A stretch of 52,728 bases of DNA from assembly GCA_902594275.1 (NCBI GenBank), contig CACJLQ010000010.1:1-52728 (forward strand). The letters are read 5' to 3'. This stretch comes from an uncultured Litorivicinus sp. (GTDB lineage: Bacteria > Pseudomonadota > Gammaproteobacteria > Pseudomonadales > Litorivicinaceae). The position numbers were made by a program, and so were the translations under genes. Under the pieces are notes generated by a model. It saw nothing but the letters and a program-made list of their open reading frames with translations, had not been told where the DNA came from and made no database searches. Below are positions 1-7,586 of this stretch, in pieces. Numbering within the stretch: the first letter of the stretch is position 1; every line of letters starts with the position of its first letter.

Positions 1-162
1 GTAGGTAATAAAATTGGCAATACTTTTTTAGCTGTTCCATACAGCTGTCTCAAACGTGGTGTGTATTACTTTGTGAGACGCATTTTTAGTTCAAATAACG
101 AGAAAACTTTACCCGTATCAAATTGCCCTTGTGTTTCTGATCAAAATTTAATCGTGAGATAA
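1..162 (+). pseudogene. possible remnant of a tyrosine-recombinase N-terminus
   Basis: Frame 1 is open from the window edge to a TAA at 160-162. Around bases 28-90 it encodes LAVPYSCLKRGVYYFVRRI, which resembles the short N-terminal segment of many phage-type integrases (a basic stretch, then GVYYF and RR). What follows does not continue like an integrase, so this is at best a fragment, or the tail of a gene starting outside the window. Bases 163-313 hold no gene that I can see, only the upstream region of the cyclase gene. The call rests on one motif and is weak. Confidence 0.22.
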
Positions 163-313
163 AAAAATGATGTCTCTACGAGGATTGCCATTGCCTTATC
201 TCGCCATGCTTAGTTTACTACCTGTCAACCTTGGCCATATGGTTATAAAATTATCGAGAATCGAGGCCCCTCCGTATAGTTCTACACGGGGTTACCTCTG
301 ATAGATTGTTGCA

Positions 314-1501
314 ATGAAGCTGGTTATTGATCGTCCTAAACCCTCTTATCCCGAAAGCTGGAAGCCAGCTTTCGTGGCCATGCAGTTGGGTTTCTTAGCG
401 GGTGCACTTGGCCTAATACTTCGTGACTCGTTTATTATTTATACGATTGAAAATTGGAAAGTTATTGTATTGACCGAGTTAGCCTTTGGCGCAGTTGTCG
501 GTCTCGGTTTTTTTCTGCACACCGTGGGCAGAGCTGCGTTTGGCGTAGTTATTGCCTGTCTCGGCGGCATCGGTTCGGCTACAGCGTTTTTAATATTGTT
601 AGGTTGGAATGGGTACTTTCACCTCTGGTACCTCAACTTAGCTGTACTATTGATAGCAGTACCGATAAATATTTGGATTAAATCCTGCTTAGCTTCTTTA
701 TTTATTTCCGCGTACGTGTTTATGTTTTTCTTTTACTCAAATGCTCAACCCATCGTTGAAGCGGATGAGCTGGTGTTACAAGTAATCGCAATGTCTAACA
801 TCATTGGATCGTTACTAATGCTGGGGTTACCTATGGCTCTGTATTCGCATTACTTAGTCGAAGAACGCATTAAATCAGAACGCCTTCTTCATAATATTAT
901 CCCCAGAGACCTAGCCAATATTTTACGAGAAGGCGATGGTGTGATTGCATTAGAAAATCCAGATGTCAGCGTAATGTTTGCCGATATTGTTGGTTTTACT
1001 CAACTGGCCGAAAAAATGTCTGCTCGACAAGTGGTCGATTTGCTAAACGAGATTTTTTTCAAATTTGACACTATCTGTGAAGAATATGGAATCGAAAAAA
1101 TAAAGACCATTGGCGACGCATATATGGCAGTGTCCGGTCTTCCTCGTCCTCGACAAGATCATGCTCAATGTCTTGTTGATGTTGGGTTCAAATTCTTAGA
1201 CACGATTGCTGGTCAAGACTTTGGATTAGAGGACCCTCTTCAGATCAGAGTAGGAATCCACTCAGGAGATGCAGTATCTGGAGTGATAGGGAAGTCAAAG
1301 TTCTCTTTTGACATTTGGGGGGACTCAGTCAATCTTGCCTCTAGACTCCAAACCTCGGGGAAGGCGGGTTTTATTCATGCCTCGCAGGAAACAGTGGAAC
1401 TGATAGACCAGAGTAAAGTGATCATTGAGAAGCAAGTAGTCAACATTAAAGGTAAAGGCGAACTAACATGCTGCTTAATCCGACCACGAAGCGAGAACTA
1501 G
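314..1501 (+). CDS. membrane-anchored class III adenylate cyclase
   Basis: Makes cAMP from ATP at the inner membrane. Residues 20-180 form about six hydrophobic segments, followed by a short helical linker (180-205) and a class III cyclase homology domain (about 215-385). The metal-binding aspartates are visible as D224 (in FADIVGF) and D268 (in GDAYM). The purine-selecting pair is K264 and D333, the ATP rather than GTP type, and N340/R344 (NLASRL) fit the transition-state residues. Length (395 aa) is normal for one-domain membrane cyclases. No strong ribosome site precedes the ATG. It stands alone, with a possible terminator just downstream. The signal sensed by the membrane part is unknown. 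Confidence 0.9.
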   Translation: MKLVIDRPKPSYPESWKPAFVAMQLGFLAGALGLILRDSFIIYTIENWKVIVLTELAFGAVVGLGFFLHTVGRAAFGVVIACLGGIGSATAFLILLGWNGYFHLWYLNLAVLLIAVPINIWIKSCLASLFISAYVFMFFFYSNAQPIVEADELVLQVIAMSNIIGSLLMLGLPMALYSHYLVEERIKSERLLHNIIPRDLANILREGDGVIALENPDVSVMFADIVGFTQLAEKMSARQVVDLLNEIFFKFDTICEEYGIEKIKTIGDAYMAVSGLPRPRQDHAQCLVDVGFKFLDTIAGQDFGLEDPLQIRVGIHSGDAVSGVIGKSKFSFDIWGDSVNLASRLQTSGKAGFIHASQETVELIDQSKVIIEKQVVNIKGKGELTCCLIRPRSEN

Positions 1502-1542
1502 CCCGACATTTTCATTAGTCAGACTAGTGCGACATGGATAGC

Positions 1543-1593
1543 GTCGCCACTTTGAGGGGATCAGTTTTGATACGTGCGGCGACACATTTTTTT
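1543..1593 (+). terminator. possible intrinsic terminator of the cyclase gene
   Basis: GTCGCC at 1543-1548 pairs with GGCGAC at 1578-1583. A T7 run at 1587-1593 follows, and a small inner hairpin (ATCA/TGAT) lies between the arms. It begins 42 bp after the cyclase stop. The long loop makes this only a moderate candidate. Confidence 0.4.
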
Positions 1594-2020
1594 GTATCTC
1601 AACAGCAACGGCTTCTGCAAAAAAATTAAAACTCCTTCTATCTGGCACCTTCACTACACGATATCCCGCATAATCCCAGTCCCGTGCATATCCTAGTAGG
1701 ACACTTAAATGGTTTATTTAGTGAGATTGAAATACATAGTCAACGCATCAAATGCAGATTGAGCATTTGTAATGAGGTAGTGGTGAGTGGGTACTGATAA
1801 CCTTCAGCAACTTCTTCAACGGGTGCACAAAGGGTAAAACATTTTTTGGGTCTTGACGGTGAACTCATACCCAGTGAACACTAGCAATTGCAGGTAATCA
1901 TTGAAGCATTGGTGCTATGCACAAGAAATAGATCCTATCCTGGGCACCAAATAATTCTTGCTAGCTCTTGAATGCGAATGCCGCTTGGCGCGATCTTTAC
2001 TTCGATATTTGTAAATTACG
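1594..2020. other. intergenic stretch without a recognisable gene
   Basis: Stops are frequent in all frames that I read and I see no repeat or RNA motif. With the decayed gene that follows, it looks like degenerate accessory DNA. Confidence 0.5.
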
Positions 2021-2265
2021 ATGAACGAAGAACAAGAGGAACTTTTTAATTAGTATATTGTTGAGTTTGCTGACGAGAACGATCTAAAACTTCCCGACGA
2101 CGACATCATGAAGGCGATCGAGCTATGTGACGAATGCACTTATCGCTGGCAAAAAACTCACAGGAGTCGATTGAGGACATGGCAAAAGATCTTGGTTTCA
2201 ATGAGATGGATGACGAGATCGTTGAGATGGTCAGTGTTGTTTGGAAGAAGATCCACTCAAACTAA
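2021..2265 (+). pseudogene. frameshifted small acidic protein gene
   Basis: From the ATG at 2021 the frame reads about ten residues to a TAG at 2051. It then stays open in the same frame through an acidic stretch (FADENDLKLPDDDIMKAIEL, then CDECTYRW). Near 2140-2155 coding sense moves to another frame (SQESIEDMAKDLGFNEMDDE, then IVEMVSVVWKKIHSN) and ends at a TAA at 2263-2265. One in-frame stop and one net frameshift are needed to join what looks like a single protein of about 80 residues. The family is not recognised. The call rests on the similar acidic, helix-like character of both halves. Confidence 0.45.
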
Positions 2266-2307
2266 CCGAAACACTTAACTGATATACTCAACAAAAAAGA
2301 GTTGGAT

Positions 2308-3234
2308 ATGTCAGTAGCCGATCGAAAAATTGTCCGGTGGGATCCTAAGCTACTTCTCGCATTTGATGCGCTCTACAGTTTAGGTAGTGTTACCGAAGCC
2401 GCTGAAAAATTGAATATCACTCAACAAGGGCTGAGTACCCAGCTCGCACGTCTTAGAGAGATAACAGGAGACCCCCTGTTTCATTGGTCGAACAGTGGGA
2501 TGCAGCTAACGCCGACAGCAGAAAAGTTATCAATTCGAGTAACCGCAGCAATTGCCGCACTAGAGGATTTGAATAAATCCGAAGAATTCGACCCGAATAT
2601 AATCGATAAAGAAATCACAATCGCTTCAACAGACTACGTTATCACTCTACTGGCCCCACCACTTCTCAGTATGCTGAGGGAAGAGGCACCACACACGACT
2701 CTTCGACTACGACATATCGAACACAAAGGATTTAATAGCTCGAGTTATAACGATGTCGATTTAGTATTATCTGTTCCAGAATTCCTGAGTCCTAAAGGTT
2801 CAGGTCTTCATCTATTTTCTGAAACGTACAGTGGATTTGCGCGCTCAGGTCATCCGGTCAACGCATTGAAGTCGATCTCGATCGAAGAGTTCCTTCGTTA
2901 TGATCACATTCTGGTATCGCCGTTTAAAGGAGATGCATTTGGACCGACAGACGTTGCGTTACAGAATCTGGGTAAGACACGACGAATTGGTCTTGTCGTA
3001 CCCGATTTTTCAGTTGTTGGTGATATTTTGAGCAAAACAGATTTAATTTGTGTTCTGCCTGATCGACTCCAAGAAAGTCTCGGTGACTCAATAAGTCGAT
3101 TCCAGACGCCCGTCCCTATTGAGGGTTTCGATATTTTCGCTTACCGACCAAAACATCTCGAAAACGATCTGCTCAACAACTGGTTACTAAAAATAGTCCG
3201 GCGATGCGTATCCGAGGTTTCCCTCAATAGATAA
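2308..3234 (+). CDS. LysR-family transcriptional regulator
   Basis: An N-terminal winged helix-turn-helix (about residues 12-70, including SVTEAAEKLNITQQGLSTQL) is followed by a periplasmic-binding-like effector domain (about 95-300), the normal LysR layout, 308 aa. The frame also offers a TTG at 2302; I prefer the ATG at 2308, with AAGAG just upstream. The N-terminal style (DPKLLLAFDALYSLGSVTEAA) resembles the NodD/NahR-like branch, whose members often control catabolic genes. Its 3' end overlaps the opposing CmcJ-like gene by 11 bp, so the neighbouring three-gene minus-strand cluster is a plausible target. The effector is unknown. Confidence 0.88.
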   Translation: MSVADRKIVRWDPKLLLAFDALYSLGSVTEAAEKLNITQQGLSTQLARLREITGDPLFHWSNSGMQLTPTAEKLSIRVTAAIAALEDLNKSEEFDPNIIDKEITIASTDYVITLLAPPLLSMLREEAPHTTLRLRHIEHKGFNSSSYNDVDLVLSVPEFLSPKGSGLHLFSETYSGFARSGHPVNALKSISIEEFLRYDHILVSPFKGDAFGPTDVALQNLGKTRRIGLVVPDFSVVGDILSKTDLICVLPDRLQESLGDSISRFQTPVPIEGFDIFAYRPKHLENDLLNNWLLKIVRRCVSEVSLNR

Positions 3235-4195
3235 CAGCACACCTAACCTCAATACTTCTCCTATCGGGTGCGTCATCTCTGGTCATTGGATCTTCAAACG
3301 CCGTATGAAAACTGAACGTTGAAAGATCAGCATCGGACTCCCCGCCTTGTGACTTGGCGAGCCCCCCGTGACTGTCCCACTGCTTGATTAGGAGTGCCTC
3401 ATTTCGATTCATCCGAGGATAAAACCACCAATTATGAGAAGGTGAATACTTAACGAAATAATTTTCGCCAATACGGTCAGCATATCTGATTTCGAAGACC
3501 ACCAAATCTTCAGGAAATACTGAGGCGCTGTCGCAAACAGCCAATGGATTCACTTCCACGGGCTCGAAAGCGATGCTTCGCCACAAATTAATGATCGCAA
3601 CACGGCCGCCACGAATCGCAGCTTCAGTTCCTTCCGAATTCAACAACGTTTGCCCCGGCGAGAAATTCATAGCATAGGTATCGTTGATGCGTGGGGGTTC
3701 ACAAAGTTGCCTCAATCGATTCAAAGAGCTCGTTAATGTGTAATCGCCATGCGCAACATGAACAGGCCCTTGAATATTTTGACCATTGTTCAATTTTTGC
3801 TTCGAGTTTTTTCCCTGGGCCGATCGAATGTTGTGGTCGAATGCTTTGACAGTTTTAGCACCAGTTATTTCGCGAACAATTTCTTCACACTCTGGATAGT
3901 AGGAATTCACTAACCAACTGGTATCTAAAAAGTGACATTCATCACCAAGTGGTGCATCAATCAGTTCAAATCCATTACTGGCTAGCGTCTTTCGTCGGGT
4001 TCGAGAGAGGGATCTGGCATCACCGATTGTCATAACGTGATCCACCAGATCTGTACCCACCCAAGTACTATCATCCCCTGAAGCATCTCGCTGCATGTAA
4101 ACCTTGCCATTCCTATAAAGGGAATGCTCGGCCTCAGGCGGCATGTACTTCACAGTTCCTTCCGTCATCGATAGTCCTTGGGCTAACGTGTGCAT
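3224..4195 (-). CDS. CmcJ/NvfI-family oxidoreductase
   Basis: The protein (323 aa) has the hallmarks of the CmcJ/NvfI family, whose founders act in cephamycin 7-alpha-methoxylation and fungal endoperoxide formation. Visible features are FDHNIR near 119-124, an HGD motif (H149-G-D151) that could supply two metal ligands, LWRSI near 204-208, PLAVCDS near 217-223, HNWWFYPRM near 254-262, and a late FHTAFEDP (H297) that could give the third ligand. That fits a non-haem Fe(II) fold, but activity is not proven. I chose the ATG at 4195 with GGAAG upstream; a TTG at 4216 would overlap the GST stop. It is the third gene of the minus-strand cluster behind a GST. The substrate cannot be read from the sequence. 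Confidence 0.75.
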   Translation of the reverse strand: MHTLAQGLSMTEGTVKYMPPEAEHSLYRNGKVYMQRDASGDDSTWVGTDLVDHVMTIGDARSLSRTRRKTLASNGFELIDAPLGDECHFLDTSWLVNSYYPECEEIVREITGAKTVKAFDHNIRSAQGKNSKQKLNNGQNIQGPVHVAHGDYTLTSSLNRLRQLCEPPRINDTYAMNFSPGQTLLNSEGTEAAIRGGRVAIINLWRSIAFEPVEVNPLAVCDSASVFPEDLVVFEIRYADRIGENYFVKYSPSHNWWFYPRMNRNEALLIKQWDSHGGLAKSQGGESDADLSTFSFHTAFEDPMTRDDAPDRRSIEVRCAVIY

Positions 4196-4212
4196 GGTTA
4201 CTTCCGTAAAAT

Positions 4213-4860
4213 TCAAGCTGCATTTGCAGGCAGGACAAAACCTTCTTCGACATGCGTCTCAATCCACCAAGACTGTGTTTCGATGTCTTCGAGCATCCAT
4301 CTCCTCAGGTTCTTGTGGTCATCTAATGGGAGCTGTTGCCATGCATGCAAATGCATTGGTGCAGCAATCACAACATCAGCAATGGTCGGATGATCAGCAC
4401 TTATAAAACGGCTTTTCGCCAAACGTGCATCCAAAATAGATGCTAGCTTATGAAAATTTGGCGCTTCAGCGTCAAGAACCGATTGGTCTGTCACATCACC
4501 GAGTAATGGCTTGACGCAATTCTCAACTAAGTAGCAGTAGCAGGATGGGAACCAAGCGTTACTTTCCCAAAATAGCCATTGGTTAATATCGGCTCTAGTT
4601 TTTTGGTCGGTTGGGTAAGCTTGTGCGCTGCCAAGTTCGTCGGCCGCATACTGGAGAATTGCGTTCGATTCCCAAATCACAAGATCACCGTCTTTCATCG
4701 CCGGTATTTTCGCATTTGGGTTGATTTTCAGATATGCATCTGACTTTTGCTCGCCCTGAAAATAATCCACTTTTGTAACTGAGTAGGGTGCACCAATCAG
4801 TTTCATGCCAGCTAGGACTTTGCGGCAGTTCACCGTAATCGGATCCATATACAATTCCAT
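4213..4860 (-). CDS. glutathione S-transferase family protein
   Basis: Two-domain GST of 215 aa. The N-terminal thioredoxin-like domain (1-80) has the cis-Pro loop (NAKIPAMKDGDLVIWESNAI), where the ES pair contacts the glutathione gamma-glutamyl group. The C-terminal helical domain (about 90-205) ends in the usual FISADHPTIADVVIAAPMHL segment with the N-capping Ser/Thr-x-x-Asp. AGAGAGG precedes the ATG. The CmcJ-like gene follows within about 20 bp, so the two are surely cotranscribed. In such clusters GSTs often open epoxides, remove halogens or isomerise intermediates; which applies here is unknown. A 193-bp gap separates it from the upstream dehydrogenase gene and may carry its own promoter. 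Confidence 0.88.
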   Translation of the reverse strand: MELYMDPITVNCRKVLAGMKLIGAPYSVTKVDYFQGEQKSDAYLKINPNAKIPAMKDGDLVIWESNAILQYAADELGSAQAYPTDQKTRADINQWLFWESNAWFPSCYCYLVENCVKPLLGDVTDQSVLDAEAPNFHKLASILDARLAKSRFISADHPTIADVVIAAPMHLHAWQQLPLDDHKNLRRWMLEDIETQSWWIETHVEEGFVLPANAA

Positions 4861-5053
4861 TTGAATAACCTCTCTTCTTTTTATTTGCGCTTATATCGTT
4901 AGAACTTCCGACACAACAATCCAACAAAACTTTGTGATAGAGGCCACAACAATCAGCGATAGAAATTGTTTGATATGCGAACATGGATCGCGTGACTGAA
5001 TCATTCCAAAAAAGTCAATCAATAGATGATCGGTTATCCCGGTTCTACCGCCA

Positions 5054-5986
5054 TCAACCATTGGAAATCTTGCGATTTTCAATAGCATTTTTCGCCTCCA
5101 AAATCTTCACCAGAAGCTCATCACGGTGCATCTTCATCGCGTCAAGATCCTGGTTTTCTTCGCTGACTTGCTGTCGAACCATGTCCATCATTGCCGAATT
5201 CAATTCAACACGGCCTGCTGATGACCACCAATCCTGAAACGAGGAGCCGAGATGCTCGATGAATCCCTCAAGGCCGCGGTCCCCTGCTGCGAGAGAAAAC
5301 AGTTGGTTTGGGCCATAGATCGACCAGCGAAGTCCAGGGCCATTGGCAATGGCTTTATCGATATCCGAAAGAGAGGCGACGCCCTCCTGAGCCAAATGCA
5401 AAGCTTCCTGCCAGACAACCGCCTGAATCCGGTTCGCAATATGTCCCGGGATACTCCTCTTTAACTCAACAGGAACTTTCCCGAGCGATTCATAGAATGT
5501 ACGAACGCGTTCCATGACGAACTGTTCAGTCTCATCATTTGCAAGTAATTCAATCAACGGGATTAAATGTGGTGGATTAAAAGGATGCGCAATCACGATA
5601 CGACTCGGATCACTTAAACCCTGCTGTAATGCTTCAAGCGTGATGCCGGATGTCGACGATAAAATTACAGCCTCATGATCCAAGTGAGACTCGATCTCGG
5701 AAAATAACGCATGCTTGAGATTCGTCTTCTCAGGAACATTTTCCTGGATGAATTGAGCACCCTCGACAGCATCCGTTGCACTTCTAGAGAAGCGAAACTG
5801 CTCAACTGAGCCTGCAAACCGATAACCTAGGTTTTCTAATGCCGGTCTCGCTGCCTGCACAAAATCGATGATTCGCTCTTCCATTGTCGAATCTGGATCG
5901 TAGGCAACGACGGAATGTCCGGCGGCTAAAAAGAGAGCGCACCAACTCTGTCCAATAGTCCCTGATCCCAACACCGCTATCCGCAC
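5054..5986 (-). CDS. 3-hydroxyacyl-CoA dehydrogenase family (carnitine/gulonate dehydrogenase-like)
   Basis: NAD-dependent oxidoreductase of 310 aa. The Rossmann glycine motif GSGTIGQSW is at 7-15. The 3-hydroxyacyl-CoA-dehydrogenase catalytic His is in IAHPFNPPH, and ENVPE and SSTSG motifs are present. The C-terminal helical domain starts around 185 (GHIANRIQAVVWQEALHL). The single-domain layout and overall style match the lambda-crystallin/L-carnitine dehydrogenase/L-gulonate dehydrogenase branch rather than fatty-acid FadB. It starts with GTG, preceded by GAGGA about nine bases upstream. First gene of the minus-strand cluster with GST and CmcJ-like genes. The substrate is probably a small hydroxy acid; I cannot choose one. 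Confidence 0.82.
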   Translation of the reverse strand: MRIAVLGSGTIGQSWCALFLAAGHSVVAYDPDSTMEERIIDFVQAARPALENLGYRFAGSVEQFRFSRSATDAVEGAQFIQENVPEKTNLKHALFSEIESHLDHEAVILSSTSGITLEALQQGLSDPSRIVIAHPFNPPHLIPLIELLANDETEQFVMERVRTFYESLGKVPVELKRSIPGHIANRIQAVVWQEALHLAQEGVASLSDIDKAIANGPGLRWSIYGPNQLFSLAAGDRGLEGFIEHLGSSFQDWWSSAGRVELNSAMMDMVRQQVSEENQDLDAMKMHRDELLVKILEAKNAIENRKISNG

Positions 5987-6337
5987 TAAAGAGTCCTCAT
6001 ATTAGACTAAAGTTTAATAAACTTCCGAAAACGAGAAATCGTGCAACTAACAGAGCGCCACTTCCCTGCAATTTGAAATCAGTCACCTGCTCAAATCTGA
6101 AGTAGATGGTACGCTAAAACCCCCGTGATATATAGGTTTAAGGCCAATACAGGCAGTCGAGGTTCTACATTGATCACCACAACGCATGATGGAGCGAGAC
6201 GATCTCTCGTTTAAGGGGCAGGTCCTTGAAATCTTTAGAGACTCGAGTTTTCTATCGACAAAATACAGGAATCGTTGCTCAAACCGAGTCTGTTCTGTAC
6301 ATTCTTTCAAAAAACCGTCTATACCATAGGGATTAAG
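5987..6337. promoter_or_regulatory. intergenic region with a 15-bp palindrome upstream of the dehydrogenase cluster
   Basis: The region separates the divergent dehydrogenase gene (starting at 5986) and the repeat protein gene (starting at 6338). At 6010-6024 lies AAGTTTAATAAACTT, a perfect inverted repeat with 7-bp arms and one central base, only 24 bp upstream of the dehydrogenase start. That is a good place for a repressor or LysR contact. I see nothing else there that I can name. Confidence 0.4.
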
Positions 6338-7585
6338 ATGTATTTCAAGCGCCTGACGGCTCAAGCAACAGCGATAGCGATCACATGTGCTTCGAGCGTT
6401 GTTTACGCCGATGCCAATTACTCTCAGCGCGCAAAGGAGCAAGCAGAGCGCGCTGCTGCGGCAGCCGCAATTGCAGCGGATCAAGTGGAAGCCGCTCGCG
6501 TCGCTGAGCCAGTCACGCCATCACAAGGTGCGGAGACCAGTGTCGCACCAGCAGACAACAACCCAGCTGCAGAGACCTCCACGAGCACACGTTCGTCAGC
6601 CACTTCGGGAGCATCGCGAGCGCAGCAAACAGCACAAACAGACTCGGTGAGAACCGACGCGAAACAAAGCAACTCGGGTGGTGACGGTCCAATGGAAGAT
6701 CAGCCATTGGTCATTGATGTCTCGAATCTCTACGACGAAGACGGTTTAGGTGATCTGACCATGCAATGGCAGGTGCAACTAGTAAGTGGTGGCTGGCAAA
6801 CGATCGACGGCGCAACCTCACAGTCATTTACGCCACGACAAAACCACGTCGGAAGTTCGTTGAGAGTCGTGATCCAATACGTGGATGGCGAAGGCACACT
6901 CGAAGTCATCGAAACAGCGCCAACAGGGAAGGTACAAAACTCAAATGACCTTCCACAAGGGCTCCCAATCATCAGTGGTTCGTCGGTTGAAGACAACACG
7001 ATTAAAATTGACGTCTCCGGAATCTCCGATGAAGACGGGGTAGGGCAGTTCACTTACCAGTGGGAGCGCTCATCAGATGCAGCTCGTTGGACGCCTTACC
7101 AAACAAACTCATCAAATCCAGCCTTAATGCGGCTCAATCAACCTGAAGTTGGATTCGCCTACCGAGCCATCGTTTCTTACGTTGACGCATTTGGAACAAC
7201 TGAAACTTTAGTGACCCCAGCAACCAACATGGTCCAAAACATTGATGATCCGGTTGAAGGAGAAGTGATGGTTGTCGGGCAATCGAAAAAGGGGCAGCGC
7301 CTGCAGATTGATACATCTAATCTGTCAGACGACGATGGCATCGCAAATGTTCGCTCGACCTGGGAAATGTCAGACAACGGGCGTTCTTGGGTGTCAGTAC
7401 CCGACGTCTATGGTAACAGTATGACTCTCGCTCAAGCACATGTAGGCAGTTTGATTCGAGTCAGGGCAGTTGTGGTTGATAATTTTGGCTCAGAGACAAC
7501 GCTATATAGTCAGCCAACGTCCTTGATTCAAAATGTAAACTCGAAGCCAAAGGGCGTCATTCGAATTCTAGCAACCGGCAGTTAA
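6338..7585 (+). CDS. secreted protein with three tandem Ig-like repeats
   Basis: The 415-residue protein starts with a signal peptide (MYFKRLTAQATAIAITCASS, cleavage probably after VYA). A charged Ala/Glu/Gln-rich helix (about 27-55) and a Ser/Thr/Ala/Pro-rich low-complexity linker (to about 120) follow. Then come three repeats of about 95 residues, each with an acidic loop (DVSNLYDEDGLGD, DVSGISDEDGVGQ, DTSNLSDDDGIAN), a Y/W-Q/E-W strand and a closing VQN. Such repeats are common in large bacterial adhesins and Ca-binding surface proteins; here they form a short standalone protein. The ATG at 6338 (TAGGGAT upstream) is preferred over an upstream TTG because it gives a clean signal peptide. 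It ends one base from the opposing mutL stop. Function unknown, likely cell surface or periplasm. Confidence 0.7.
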   Translation: MYFKRLTAQATAIAITCASSVVYADANYSQRAKEQAERAAAAAAIAADQVEAARVAEPVTPSQGAETSVAPADNNPAAETSTSTRSSATSGASRAQQTAQTDSVRTDAKQSNSGGDGPMEDQPLVIDVSNLYDEDGLGDLTMQWQVQLVSGGWQTIDGATSQSFTPRQNHVGSSLRVVIQYVDGEGTLEVIETAPTGKVQNSNDLPQGLPIISGSSVEDNTIKIDVSGISDEDGVGQFTYQWERSSDAARWTPYQTNSSNPALMRLNQPEVGFAYRAIVSYVDAFGTTETLVTPATNMVQNIDDPVEGEVMVVGQSKKGQRLQIDTSNLSDDDGIANVRSTWEMSDNGRSWVSVPDVYGNSMTLAQAHVGSLIRVRAVVVDNFGSETTLYSQPTSLIQNVNSKPKGVIRILATGS

Positions 7586-7586
7586 T

